Part shown: positions 26,196 to 34,767 of the stretch, in pieces
Position numbering within the stretch: position 1 is the first letter of the stretch
Layout: the number at the start of each line of letters is the position of its first letter
NCBI GenBank assembly: GCA_022447855.1
Contig: JAKUTX010000002.1
Coordinates: 109,946-173,945, forward strand
Source of the DNA: UBA6927 sp022447855
Lineage (GTDB): Bacteria; Chloroflexota; Dehalococcoidia; Lucifugimonadales; UBA6927
Length of the DNA stretch: 64,000 nt
Direction of reading: 5' to 3'
Translations under genes and position numbers: made by a program
Notes under the pieces: generated by a model
Told to the model about the DNA's origin: nothing
Database searches by the model: none
Seen by the model: the letters and a program-made list of their open reading frames with translations, nothing else

Positions 26196-26957
26196 TTAAA
26201 TTTGAAGTGCCGACCCTCCATCTACCACAATGACTTGTCCACGTATCATTGATGCGTCGGGGGTACATAGAAACACTACTACTTTGGCTACGTCGGTAGC
26301 TTCAACAACTTGCCCAGTTGGAGTTTTAGAATTTTTTAACATTTCATCTTTGTTTGGAAAAGAGTCTAATGCTTCGGTTTGTACATAGCCTCCAGAAACT
26401 GCATTAACCACAATGTTTTTTGGAGCGAATTCAATAGCTAGATATCTAGTTGCTGCCTCTAAGGCAGCTTTAGATGTGCCAACAGAAAAGTAAAATGGTA
26501 AAACTCTTTGAGAGCCTTGGCTTGTTATATTGATTATATGTCCGCCGTTCTTCATTGTTTTTGAGGCGTTGATAGCACACAACCATGCAGCGCGTGCATT
26601 AATGTTCATAGCCCAATCCCAATGTTTAGTTTCAAGTTCATTTAAATGACGTTGAATTCCTGATGCTGCATTGTTAATTAGGATATCTGGATTTCCAAGC
26701 TCCTGTCGAACCTTTTCAAACATAGATTCTATTGCTTCAGGATCAGCTAAGTGAGCACGAACACTGACACAACGAACCCCGAGGTTTTCTATTTCCATTT
26801 TCGTTTTTTTAGCATTAGAGTGTCGTCTATGGTAATTAAATGCTATATCGGCACCCCTTGATGCAAATTCTAGAGCTATTGCACGACCTATTCCCCTGCT
26901 GCCGCCAGTTATCAAGGCAACCTTGCCTTTGAAATCTTGTTTAATGTTATTATTCAT
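26196..26957 (-). CDS. fabL: Enoyl-[acyl-carrier-protein] reductase III (FabL-type SDR)
   Basis: A 253-residue SDR that looks like Bacillus FabL rather than FabG: it has NNAASGIQRHLNELETKHWD, the Tyr-x6-Lys active site (Y-FSVGTS-K) instead of Tyr-x3-Lys, then AIEFAPKNIVVNAVSGGYV and MIRGQVIVVDGG. FabL performs the last reduction of each fatty-acid elongation cycle, enoyl-ACP to acyl-ACP with NADPH. The GGSRGIGRAIA cofactor motif is near residue 18. It follows fabG by 38 bp and precedes rpmH by 92 bp. No FabI or FabK is seen in this window, so this is the likely enoyl reductase. Confidence 0.88.
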   Translation of the reverse strand: MNNNIKQDFKGKVALITGGSRGIGRAIALEFASRGADIAFNYHRRHSNAKKTKMEIENLGVRCVSVRAHLADPEAIESMFEKVRQELGNPDILINNAASGIQRHLNELETKHWDWAMNINARAAWLCAINASKTMKNGGHIINITSQGSQRVLPFYFSVGTSKAALEAATRYLAIEFAPKNIVVNAVSGGYVQTEALDSFPNKDEMLKNSKTPTGQVVEATDVAKVVVFLCTPDASMIRGQVIVVDGGSALQI

Positions 26958-26995
26958 ATCAATTTAAAATAGATCTTATTTTGTTGGTAACCGAT

Positions 26996-27778
26996 TCAAA
27001 TTGCCATACCTCCATCAACGCTGACGATTTGTCCTGTCATATAATCAGATTTATCACTAGCGATGAATGCAACAAGATGAGCGATATCATCAGCCTCTCC
27101 AAAATGTCCTTGCGGAATCCAGGTCATGATAGTGTCTTTAGTTTTTTGAGGAAGTGTGTCCACTGTATCAGTGCTAATGTACCCAGGCGTCACGGTGTTT
27201 ACAGTTACTCCTCGCTTAGCAACTTCTTTTGCCAATGATTTCGTAAATCCAATAATTGCAGCTTTTGATGCAGAATAGTTTGACTGGCCTATGTTTCCTC
27301 TAATACCAACGACAGATCCAATATTAATAATGCGACCCCATCTTTGCTTAATCATGTTTCTTATTACAGCTCTGGTACAGTAGAAAGTACCATTAAGATT
27401 GGTTGCAATTACTCTATCCCAGGCTTCAATACTCATTCTAATTAATAAATTATCGTCTATAATACCTGCATTATTTATTAGGATGTCTATTCCACCCCAA
27501 GTTTCATTAACTTGATTGATCATTTTTTCAACCTGGTCAAGTTGGCTTACATCTGCTTTGATCGCGAATGAATCGACGCCCATTTTTTGTAGAGTTTTGA
27601 CTAGATCTTCAGCTTGAGAACTGGAAGTGTTATAGTTTACAGCTACATTAATTCCCATTTCTGCAAGACGAATAGAAATTGCCTTTCCGATTCCCTTAGA
27701 AGCTCCGGTAACTAGAGCGGTTTTTTTATTTCTATTGAGTTGATTCAATTTATTCCTCTTGGTTATTTGTTTGGGCAT
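26996..27778 (-). CDS. fabG: 3-oxoacyl-[acyl-carrier-protein] reductase
   Basis: A 260-residue classical SDR with VTGASKGIGKAI, NNAGI, the Ser in NIGSVVGIRG, the YSASK active site and the FabG-like NTVTPGYISTDTVDTLP and MTGQIVSVDGGMAI. It reduces 3-oxoacyl-ACP to 3-hydroxyacyl-ACP with NADPH. The ATG is inside the end of plsX (29-bp overlap). The first 17 residues, before KKTALVTG, are a basic leader not common in FabG, so a slightly later start is possible. Confidence 0.9.
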   Translation of the reverse strand: MPKQITKRNKLNQLNRNKKTALVTGASKGIGKAISIRLAEMGINVAVNYNTSSSQAEDLVKTLQKMGVDSFAIKADVSQLDQVEKMINQVNETWGGIDILINNAGIIDDNLLIRMSIEAWDRVIATNLNGTFYCTRAVIRNMIKQRWGRIINIGSVVGIRGNIGQSNYSASKAAIIGFTKSLAKEVAKRGVTVNTVTPGYISTDTVDTLPQKTKDTIMTWIPQGHFGEADDIAHLVAFIASDKSDYMTGQIVSVDGGMAI

Positions 27779-28805
27779 CTATGTCTTCGTTCATTTGATT
27801 TCTAACGGATGATAGCTCTTGGTTCAGATTGTCTATCAGGCTTATTTCAACGGTGTTTTTAGCAGTTTCGATTGCTTTTGTGATTGAAACTGCTTTTGAT
27901 CGTCCATGTCCTACAATACTCACACCATTTACTCCTAATAGAGGGGCACCCCCAAATGCTTCTAGTGCGTTGGTAAGATTGTAAATTTCCGATTGAATTT
28001 TTTCAGACTCATTTAATGAAACTAGTGTCTCTAATCTTTCTCCGACCCTTTCTGCCAAAGCAGATCCTAAGCCTTCGGTGAGTTTAAGGATAATATTTCC
28101 TACAAATCCATCGCATATTACAACTTCTGCGATCCCTTTAGTGAGTTGATCTGCCTCAATATTTCCCACAAAGTTTATCTGGCTATTTTGGAACAATTTG
28201 GTTGTTTCACGAATTTGTCTATTTCCCTTGCCTGTTTCAGCCCCTACACTTAATAATGCGACCCTTGGATTGTCTATTCCCCAGAATCTGTGGGCAAAAA
28301 CCCTTCCGATAACTGCAAAGCTCAACATTTGACCAGGACGACAGTCCACATTTGATCCCATATCAATAATTGCGGTATTTGGAGCGAATCCAATTATTGG
28401 ACCGCCCAAAGCAGGCCGCTCGATTCCTTCAATTGTACCAAACATAACAACCGCAGACGCCATAGCTGCACCAGTTGACCCCATACTCACACATGCATCA
28501 GCCATTCCTTGTTTCACTAGACCCGTAGCAATAAGGATTGATGAATTAGGTTTGTTTCTTAATGCCAATGCAGGTTGTTCATTTTCTTCAATCACTGAGT
28601 CTGAGGGGACTATTTTAATTTGTAAATCTTTAACATCATGTTTTTCGATTTCGTGCTTTAACAAATCGGGATCTCCTACAAGGAAGATTCGCATTTCTTG
28701 GTTTTTGGCAGCCTGAATCGCTCCAGGTACAATTTCTGACGGGCCGAAGTCACCTCCCATTGCATCAACTGCTATACATACAGGTGAATTTGTATCATTA
28801 TTCAA
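27750..28805 (-). CDS. plsX: Phosphate acyltransferase PlsX
   Basis: A 351-residue PlsX, which makes acyl-phosphate from acyl-ACP to start phospholipid synthesis in the PlsX/PlsY route. Hallmarks are IAVDAMGGDFGPSEIV at the N-terminus, SMGSTGAAMASA, ALLSVGAETGKGN, CDGFVGNIILKLTEG and GAPLLGVNGVSIVGHG. The likely start is TTG 28805 with GAGGTG 6 nt upstream; a longer frame opens at TTG 28823. It overlaps the MaoC gene by 8 bp and fabG by 29 bp, so the lipid genes are tightly coupled. Confidence 0.94.
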   Translation of the reverse strand: MNNDTNSPVCIAVDAMGGDFGPSEIVPGAIQAAKNQEMRIFLVGDPDLLKHEIEKHDVKDLQIKIVPSDSVIEENEQPALALRNKPNSSILIATGLVKQGMADACVSMGSTGAAMASAVVMFGTIEGIERPALGGPIIGFAPNTAIIDMGSNVDCRPGQMLSFAVIGRVFAHRFWGIDNPRVALLSVGAETGKGNRQIRETTKLFQNSQINFVGNIEADQLTKGIAEVVICDGFVGNIILKLTEGLGSALAERVGERLETLVSLNESEKIQSEIYNLTNALEAFGGAPLLGVNGVSIVGHGRSKAVSITKAIETAKNTVEISLIDNLNQELSSVRNQMNEDIDAQTNNQEE

Positions 28806-29235
28806 GCTTTGCACCTCTTTCAATTGGATATATTATTTTTGCCTGTCCAGTGATTGCATCTTGTCCATTATTCTTTTTTACACCTACATTGCAGTCTATT
28901 TCTACAAACTCATTTTGACAAACTATGTTTTCAATTTGCCCAAAAGTAGATATCGAGTCACCTTGCAATACTGGATTTCGAAATCTTAATGATAATTGCC
29001 CTGAATTGGCCCATGAAATTCCGAATGTTTCTGAAAGCATATGTGAAATTGATGCAGCAATCATTAGTCCATGAGCAATTGTAGAGTTAAAAGGTGAATT
29101 TTTAGCGAATTGCTGATCAATGTGTATTGGATTGAAATCTCCAGAGGCTTCAGCATATTGATCAATTACTTCTTGAGAAATTGATCTCATTATTGTTGGT
29201 AGGGAATCTCCTATATTGAAAGAATTATAGGTCAT
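28798..29235 (-). CDS. MaoC-like (R)-specific hydratase/dehydratase
   Basis: A 145-residue hot-dog protein with the (R)-hydratase active-site pattern A-S-G-D33-F-N-P-I-H38-I-D and the IAHGLMIAASISHML helix. Such proteins hydrate enoyl thioesters or dehydrate (3R)-hydroxyacyl thioesters. It lies 6 bp after another hot-dog protein lacking that motif. The pair resembles the two-subunit HadAB-type dehydratase of mycobacterial fatty-acid synthesis, and it sits directly before plsX-fabG-fabL, so I infer it supplies the dehydration step. Confidence 0.8.
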   Translation of the reverse strand: MTYNSFNIGDSLPTIMRSISQEVIDQYAEASGDFNPIHIDQQFAKNSPFNSTIAHGLMIAASISHMLSETFGISWANSGQLSLRFRNPVLQGDSISTFGQIENIVCQNEFVEIDCNVGVKKNNGQDAITGQAKIIYPIERGAKLE

Positions 29236-29241
29236 AAGAAT

Positions 29242-29655
29242 TTACCCATTTTGATCAACTTCAGGGATAGTAATTGTAGATTTTCCGATCAGGACCTTGT
29301 CCTTTATTTCATCAGTTACGCATGTTTCGATTTGAATAAATCTTAACTCTCTTCTAATGCTATTTCTGGTTATTGTAGCTTCGCACTTGATTTTATTTCC
29401 AACATTCAGACTTTTATAGAATGTAATTTCTTGACTAAGGTGGAGTGTGCCTCCGGGTATTTCAAGCGCCTTGATTGCACCTCTGAAACTAAGTGCTGCG
29501 GCTGCCATTGGTGGAACTAATGTTTCCCCCTCAGCGCAGATTGATAAGAGAGATTGGTCATCTACAGCATTTCTGAAATTTGCTACAGTTTCTTTATCCA
29601 AATGAATTGATTCAGAAGAGATTATTTCACCTGTTTTAAGTGCCGAGTAATCCAT
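29242..29655 (-). CDS. Hot-dog fold protein, FAS1-like/HadA-type dehydratase subunit
   Basis: A 137-residue protein resembling the N-terminal MaoC/FAS1-like hot-dog domain: VPPMAAAALSFRGA, then the LHLSQEITFYKSLNVGNKI strand pair that is typical of (acyl) dehydratase structural subunits. The D-x4-H active-site pair is absent, as in structural partners of heterodimeric hydratases. It is first in the lipid gene run and has a consensus promoter upstream. Partner and step are inferred from context. Confidence 0.7.
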   Translation of the reverse strand: MDYSALKTGEIISSESIHLDKETVANFRNAVDDQSLLSICAEGETLVPPMAAAALSFRGAIKALEIPGGTLHLSQEITFYKSLNVGNKIKCEATITRNSIRRELRFIQIETCVTDEIKDKVLIGKSTITIPEVDQNG

Positions 29656-29690
29656 TGTAATTTGTGAAACTTTCTGTAATAGAAATGCTA

Positions 29691-29719
29691 ATTATAGTTA
29701 TCTGTGTTTTTTAAATCAA
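29691..29719 (-). promoter_or_regulatory. Promoter of the fatty-acid gene run
   Basis: On the minus strand TTGATT (29719-29714), a 17-bp spacer and a perfect TATAAT (29696-29691) precede the hot-dog gene by 36 bp. This may drive the genes from 29655 down to fabL and beyond. Confidence 0.6.
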
Positions 29720-29760
29720 ACAAAGTCAATATGGGATAAACGAAAATAAATTTGGCATTT

Positions 29761-30129
29761 TCATGAATCACTGACGGCGCCTTTGGAAGAGCGTTGCATT
29801 TCAGCTTCTTCTAGTAATCTTTCTAAAAGGACATATGAATAATCTTGAGCATAGTTTAATTCAGCTATTGCAATTACTCTAAAAAGTACTCCAGTAGAAA
29901 TCCTAACGGGTATTTCTTCACTAAGCGCCGGTAGTGAAGTTCCAAGTGCTTGAGTGATAAAGCCTCCAGCAATCATGCCAAATTTCGTTAGAGGACAAGA
30001 GATTAGTAAGTCATTGTCCATTGCAAGTTTTAGTCCCTCTGAGTCTTGGTAAAGTTTCAATCTCAGATGAGCTTTTGGAGTTTCAATGAGATCTTCTGCA
30101 AACTTTGTAACTTTGGTATGACCAGCCAT
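29761..30129 (-). CDS. Hypothetical protein
   Basis: A 122-residue soluble protein of mixed charge, without membrane segments or motifs I recognise. The first half is strand-rich (KAHLRLKLYQD, GLKLAMDND), and it ends in an acidic helix LLERLLEEAEMQ. It is a single gene, divergent from the SelA-like gene and separated from the downstream lipid run by 105 bp with its own promoter. Codon use looks like that of the neighbours, so I believe it is a real gene. Confidence 0.55.
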   Translation of the reverse strand: MAGHTKVTKFAEDLIETPKAHLRLKLYQDSEGLKLAMDNDLLISCPLTKFGMIAGGFITQALGTSLPALSEEIPVRISTGVLFRVIAIAELNYAQDYSYVLLERLLEEAEMQRSSKGAVSDS

Positions 30130-30238
30130 AAATTTTCCTAAATTAATTGATAAACTAATGATAGCATTTTAGTTATGGGGAATGCTTGGTTTTTGCAGGA
30201 TGTTTTTTAAGCTTTTGTTGGTAATTTTGGAGGATTTG

Positions 30239-31378
30239 ATGGAGATTTATGATGCATTAGGAGTTAGAAAAGTATTAAATGCTGATGGAAATCGTACTTT
30301 ATTAGGAGGGAGTAAAATTTCTTCCGCAGTTAAGAAATTGATGGATGAGGCTGATGAGTATGTCGATATGGGTGAATTATCTAATATTCTGGGAGAACGG
30401 ATTGCGGAAATCTTAAGTGTTCCTGCCGTGTTAGTTACTTCTGGATGCTCAGCTGCGCTTGCCACTGCTGCCGCTGCGTGTATTACCAAAGACAATATTG
30501 AGTTAATAGAAAGAATTCCAGATACTAACGGACTGCCAAATGAAATTTTAATTCAACGTAATTTGCGTACTAGATATGATCGGAATATTTCAATTTCTGG
30601 TGCAAAATTAATTGAAATAGGAGATGAATCTGGTTGCACACCTGATCAATTGGAGAGGTCTATTGGAGAAAGAACGGTCGCAGTACATTATCTCGCGCCT
30701 GGTAATAAAGAAGGCATTTTACCTATAGAAGAAGTTGTGAGAATTTCTCACAGAAAAGATATTCCTGTGATAGTTGATGCTGCGGGTGAAGTATATCCTA
30801 CTTCATTGTTAAGTAAGTATGTAAATATGGGTTGTGATTTAGTAGCATATGGAGCCAAATATTTTGGGGCTGTTAATTCCAGCGGGATCCTTACGGGTAG
30901 GAAAGATTTGGTTTTTGCCGCTCGTCAAAATAGTTTTATAGGCTTTGAATCGGATGGGATTTCATCTTTTGGCAGACCTATGAAAATTGATCGACAAGAA
31001 ATGATTTCGGTTTATGTGGCATTGAATGAATGGTTAAGTACAAATCACGAAAAACGAATTGATTCTTATCGTATTCGAGCTGACAGCATTGCTAATGAAA
31101 TTGGCAAATTAAGAGGGGTAAATTATTCTTACTCCCAAGAAAAAGGGTATATTGAAGGACTGTCTATGGAGCTTGATCCAACAATATTTAAAATTAGTCC
31201 TGAGCAAATTTCTGATCAACTTAAATCTGGAAATCCAAGTATTTGGATCAGGATGGGTGGTCCTGATAATAAACAAGTTAATGAGCATTCAATTGCAGTT
31301 AGAGTTTCAACTCTTTCTGAAGGTGATGAGATATTAATTGCTCAAAAAATCAAACAAATTTTGTTAGAGAATCTGTAA
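30239..31378 (+). CDS. SelA-like PLP-dependent enzyme
   Basis: A 379-residue fold-type I PLP protein of the selenocysteine synthase (SelA) / DgaE-like family. It has GNRTLLGGSKIS near residue 17, the VTSGCSAALATAAAA PLP-binding segment (67-81), VIVDAAGE with the ring-stacking Asp, and Lys207 in VAYGAKYFGA as the probable PLP lysine. The start is ATG 30239 with GGAGG just upstream; the longer frame from 30182 lacks an SD. No selenium genes (selB, selD, tRNA-Sec) are nearby. Family members of this size often are ammonia-lyases or racemase-like enzymes acting on amino acids or amino sugars, so I leave the substrate open. Confidence 0.75.
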   Translation: MEIYDALGVRKVLNADGNRTLLGGSKISSAVKKLMDEADEYVDMGELSNILGERIAEILSVPAVLVTSGCSAALATAAAACITKDNIELIERIPDTNGLPNEILIQRNLRTRYDRNISISGAKLIEIGDESGCTPDQLERSIGERTVAVHYLAPGNKEGILPIEEVVRISHRKDIPVIVDAAGEVYPTSLLSKYVNMGCDLVAYGAKYFGAVNSSGILTGRKDLVFAARQNSFIGFESDGISSFGRPMKIDRQEMISVYVALNEWLSTNHEKRIDSYRIRADSIANEIGKLRGVNYSYSQEKGYIEGLSMELDPTIFKISPEQISDQLKSGNPSIWIRMGGPDNKQVNEHSIAVRVSTLSEGDEILIAQKIKQILLENL

Positions 31379-31387
31379 TTTTTTTAA

Positions 31388-32326
31388 TTAGAGATCAGGG
31401 ATATATGAAATTTTGATTTTGGTAGAAATTCCAGTGGAGTTTGTGCCTAGTAATACAGAATTTGGAGTCGCATAAGATTTTTTTATATATCCCATTCCGA
31501 TTCCTCCGGATTTAAAAGTAAGCGAGGAAGTGATATTGCCAATATCGATTCCATCACATGAAATAGAAGAGCCAGTTTCCATTTGAATTTCTTCGTCCCA
31601 TTTTAGTCCGACTAATAACTTTTGCACCTTGTTATAAGCATCCAATCTAGCAATTACTTCTTGTCCAATATAGCACCCTTTTGAAAAACTAATATAGTTT
31701 TTCAATCCTGCCTCTAATGGATTGTTGTGCTCCCCAAAGTCCTTGTTCATTAAGGGAACAAATCTTTCTAGCCTTATTAATTCCAATAGACTATTGTCGG
31801 GCAATTTCGTGGCAGATTGTGGTAAATCCGAATTGTGGTCGTTGGGAATAAGGAAATTTGTGCAAGGGAGGCCGAAAATACTAGAATTAAATACAGTAAA
31901 TTTTTCTTTTTCCCTGTCTGCTAAAAATTCTTTTGATGCCATTTCACATTTTGGTCCAACAATGGAAATAAATTTTGTTTCAGCAGAAATTTCATTTATT
32001 TCCACGTCTTCAGAAAACGTATAAAAATCGATCCATTCAGCAACGTTGGTTTGATTACCTGGCGATGTAATTAATAAAAGCTTTTTTTCGTCTTGTCTAA
32101 AAATGTACAATAGGTCTTTAATTCTGCCCTTATTGGATGTTAGTACGGTAAAACAACCGCTGTTAATCCCAAGATGTTCAAGTTGGTTAGTTGTGAGGCG
32201 ATTTATTAAATCTAATGCATCGGTACCAGTGAGGGTAATTCGTCCATATTCTGAAATATCAAGGATGGCAGATTTTTTAGTGATATCGTTGTAAATCTGA
32301 CTAATTTTTGGAGGGTTTTTTAACAT
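31388..32326 (-). CDS. ygfZ: YgfZ/GcvT-domain folate-binding protein
   Basis: A 312-residue protein of the YgfZ family, structurally related to the glycine-cleavage T protein. The YgfZ signature KGCYIGQEVIAR with its conserved Cys lies near residue 213. YgfZ uses tetrahydrofolate to support repair or assembly of Fe-S enzymes, including MiaB. It is 51 bp downstream of the IscA-type gene on the same strand, which fits an Fe-S role. It converges on the SelA-like gene with a 9-bp gap. Confidence 0.88.
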   Translation of the reverse strand: MLKNPPKISQIYNDITKKSAILDISEYGRITLTGTDALDLINRLTTNQLEHLGINSGCFTVLTSNKGRIKDLLYIFRQDEKKLLLITSPGNQTNVAEWIDFYTFSEDVEINEISAETKFISIVGPKCEMASKEFLADREKEKFTVFNSSIFGLPCTNFLIPNDHNSDLPQSATKLPDNSLLELIRLERFVPLMNKDFGEHNNPLEAGLKNYISFSKGCYIGQEVIARLDAYNKVQKLLVGLKWDEEIQMETGSSISCDGIDIGNITSSLTFKSGGIGMGYIKKSYATPNSVLLGTNSTGISTKIKISYIPDL

Positions 32327-32377
32327 TTTGATCTATTTTCCAAAAGGAATTGATTGTATGAAACTTATGTTTCATGA

Positions 32378-32737
32378 TCAGACACTAAAGCTTGTACCAC
32401 ATCCACACGCCGTTTTTGCATTAGGATTATTAAAGACGAACCCTTTGCCATTGAGCCCTCCTGAATAATCTAATATAGTTCCAGCCAAGAAAATATATGA
32501 TTTTTTATCAACAAATAATTTCATGCCATTTTCTTCAATAACTTTGTCGTTTTCTCCAGCTTCATATACTAGATCAAGAGTATAAGTTAAACCTGAACAC
32601 CCTCCTCCTTTGACCCCTACTCTCAGATTTGCTCCAGGCTTTCCAGCATCTGATGCAAAATCTCGAATATGAGCGACAGCATTTTCACTCAAAGTAATAG
32701 TTAGTGGGTCAGGTGTTTGTCTAGCTTTAGTAGTCAT
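32378..32737 (-). CDS. Fe-S cluster assembly protein, IscA/ErpA (HesB) family
   Basis: A 119-residue A-type carrier with the three conserved cysteines: Cys47 in GGGCSGLTY and Cys111/Cys113 in the C-terminal ACGCGTSF. It carries or delivers Fe-S clusters to target proteins. The start is ATG 32737, with GGAG 8 nt upstream; an in-frame GTG at 32746 is too near that SD. A textbook promoter lies upstream. Which of IscA, ErpA or SufA is closest cannot be told by eye. Confidence 0.93.
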   Translation of the reverse strand: MTTKARQTPDPLTITLSENAVAHIRDFASDAGKPGANLRVGVKGGGCSGLTYTLDLVYEAGENDKVIEENGMKLFVDKKSYIFLAGTILDYSGGLNGKGFVFNNPNAKTACGCGTSFSV

Positions 32738-32767
32738 TTCACTCACTCCAAGATTTTCTTAACTCTA

Positions 32768-32795
32768 ATTGTAGGTACACTATTCCATATGTCAA
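32768..32795 (-). promoter_or_regulatory. Promoter of the iscA-type gene and ygfZ
   Basis: On the minus strand, TTGACA (32795-32790), a 16-bp spacer and TACAAT (32773-32768). The -10 box is 31 bp before the ATG. It is back to back with the ftsH promoter. Confidence 0.65.
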
Positions 32796-32840
32796 TTTTT
32801 TAAATATCTTAAAATCTTGTATTTTTTGCTTTGGTAATGT

Positions 32841-32869
32841 TTGAAATGGTATCATTATTAAGCTATATA
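32841..32869 (+). promoter_or_regulatory. Promoter of ftsH
   Basis: TTGAAA (32841-32846), a 17-bp spacer and TATATA (32864-32869), 38 bp before the ftsH ATG. The SD AGGAG follows at 32898-32902. Confidence 0.6.
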
Positions 32870-32907
32870 TTCATTTAAAAGTGATTAATATCTGATTAGG
32901 AGTTTGA

Positions 32908-34740
32908 ATGCCCAAAAGGTTCAGTAGAAACACCCTTAGCTACGTCTTGATTGCTGTTGGAGCAATCTCGGTGTTGTTTATGCTTTTTAATAGTAACAAT
33001 CAATCTACATCAATTACTATGACCGATGTTATTTTAATGGCTCAGCGAGGGGATATCAAAAGCGTCGAAGTCAAAGGAAACGACTTAAATGTTACAGATA
33101 TTAATGGCTCTTCTTTTACAACTAAAAAGGAGCCTGGATCTAGTATCATTGAGACTTTTAATGAAGCAGGAGTCCCAGTTGGGGATACAGGAATCCCTGT
33201 TGAGGTAAAGGGTCCTAGTGGTTTTGGTTCAGTGATAGGATTATTGCTCCCGTTTTTACCTATAATATTTTTTGGTGGTGTTTTACTTTTTATGATGAGA
33301 CAGGCTCAAGGCAATGCTAATAACACTTTTAATTTTGGCAAGAGTCGTGCTAGGATGTTCGATCCTGATAGTCCATCGGTGAGTTTTTCAGATGTTGCTG
33401 GAGTTGAAGAAGCGAAGACAGAGTTAGAGGAAGTTGTTGATTTTCTCAAATCTCCTGAAAGATTTCAGGCTTTGGGAGCAAAAATTCCTAGAGGGGTATT
33501 ATTGGTTGGACCTCCAGGAACAGGCAAAACTTTGCTTGCAAGAGCCGTTGCAGGAGAGGCTAATGTTCCATTTTTCAATATGAGCGGTAGTGAATTTGTA
33601 GAGATGTTTGTAGGAGTAGGTGCTTCAAGAGTACGCGATCTTTTCGAACAAGCAAAACAAAATTCTCCCTGCATTATATTTGTCGATGAAATTGACGCAG
33701 TTGGAAGACATAGAGGTGCAGGACTAGGTGGAGGCCATGATGAAAGGGAGCAAACGTTAAACCAGATTTTGGTTGAAATGGATGGGTTTGAAACGGGGAC
33801 AAATGTGATTGTAGTTGCTGCTACCAATCGTCCTGACATTTTGGATCCTGCGTTGTTGCGTCCTGGAAGATTTGATCGCCGTGTTGTTTTGGATAACCCC
33901 GACCTTAAAGGACGGGAACAGATTTTAAATGTTCATATTAAAGGTAAGCCAGTTGATGAAAAATTAGATTTGCATAATATTGCTCAACAAACCGTAGGTT
34001 TTAGTGGAGCAGATATAGCGAATCTTGTTAACGAGGCTGCAATTTTGGCTGCAAGAGGCAATAAAAAGATTATTCAGTCTGATGAATTCGCTGAGGGGAT
34101 TGATCGAGTGATTGCAGGTCCAGAGAGAAAGAGCCGTGTTATAACACAAAGAGAGAAAGAGCTTACTGCTTACCACGAAGCGGGTCATGCATTGGTTGCC
34201 GAATTGCTTCCGGATGCTGATAAGCCTTACAAGGTTACTATAGTGGCAAGAGGACAAACAGGTGGCCATACTAGATATATGCCTCAAGAAGATCGTCATT
34301 TATGGACTAAGAGGCAATTTGAAGATATGATGGCTGCTGCATTGGGGGGTCGGGTTGCAGAAGAGTTAGTTTTTGATGAAATGACTACTGGTGCTAGTAG
34401 TGATTTTCAGCAAGCAACTAATATTGCTAGGGCAATGGTAACTCAATATGGGATGAGTCAAAAATTAGGTCCCAGAACATTTGGGAAACGGGAAGAATTA
34501 GTGTTTTTAGGACGCGAAATTTCTGAACAACGTGACTATAGTGAGGATGTTGCAGAATCCATTGACGAAGAAGTTTATTCCCTAATTGATGAATCTTATA
34601 AAAAGGCAACTGAACTACTTAAATCAAATATGTCAAAGCTCACACAACTATCAAAATATTTGATCACCTACGAGACTATAGAAGGTGAGGAGTTACGAAA
34701 ATTATTTTCAACAGAACCTGAGATCTCGCCTGATTCATAA
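32908..34740 (+). CDS. ftsH: ATP-dependent zinc metalloprotease FtsH
   Basis: A 610-residue membrane protease. Membrane segments lie near residues 9-27 and 108-130, enclosing the small extracytoplasmic domain. The AAA+ domain has Walker A GPPGTGKT (201-208), Walker B IIFVDEID (256-263) and the second region of homology ATNRPDILDPALLRPGRFD. The zinc site is HEAGH (423-427). FtsH removes damaged and unassembled membrane proteins and some soluble regulators. It is monocistronic here, with its own promoter. Length and domain order are standard. Confidence 0.97.
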   Translation: MPKRFSRNTLSYVLIAVGAISVLFMLFNSNNQSTSITMTDVILMAQRGDIKSVEVKGNDLNVTDINGSSFTTKKEPGSSIIETFNEAGVPVGDTGIPVEVKGPSGFGSVIGLLLPFLPIIFFGGVLLFMMRQAQGNANNTFNFGKSRARMFDPDSPSVSFSDVAGVEEAKTELEEVVDFLKSPERFQALGAKIPRGVLLVGPPGTGKTLLARAVAGEANVPFFNMSGSEFVEMFVGVGASRVRDLFEQAKQNSPCIIFVDEIDAVGRHRGAGLGGGHDEREQTLNQILVEMDGFETGTNVIVVAATNRPDILDPALLRPGRFDRRVVLDNPDLKGREQILNVHIKGKPVDEKLDLHNIAQQTVGFSGADIANLVNEAAILAARGNKKIIQSDEFAEGIDRVIAGPERKSRVITQREKELTAYHEAGHALVAELLPDADKPYKVTIVARGQTGGHTRYMPQEDRHLWTKRQFEDMMAAALGGRVAEELVFDEMTTGASSDFQQATNIARAMVTQYGMSQKLGPRTFGKREELVFLGREISEQRDYSEDVAESIDEEVYSLIDESYKKATELLKSNMSKLTQLSKYLITYETIEGEELRKLFSTEPEISPDS

Positions 34741-34767
34741 GATTGTTCTTTTGAAGTAAATTTATTT

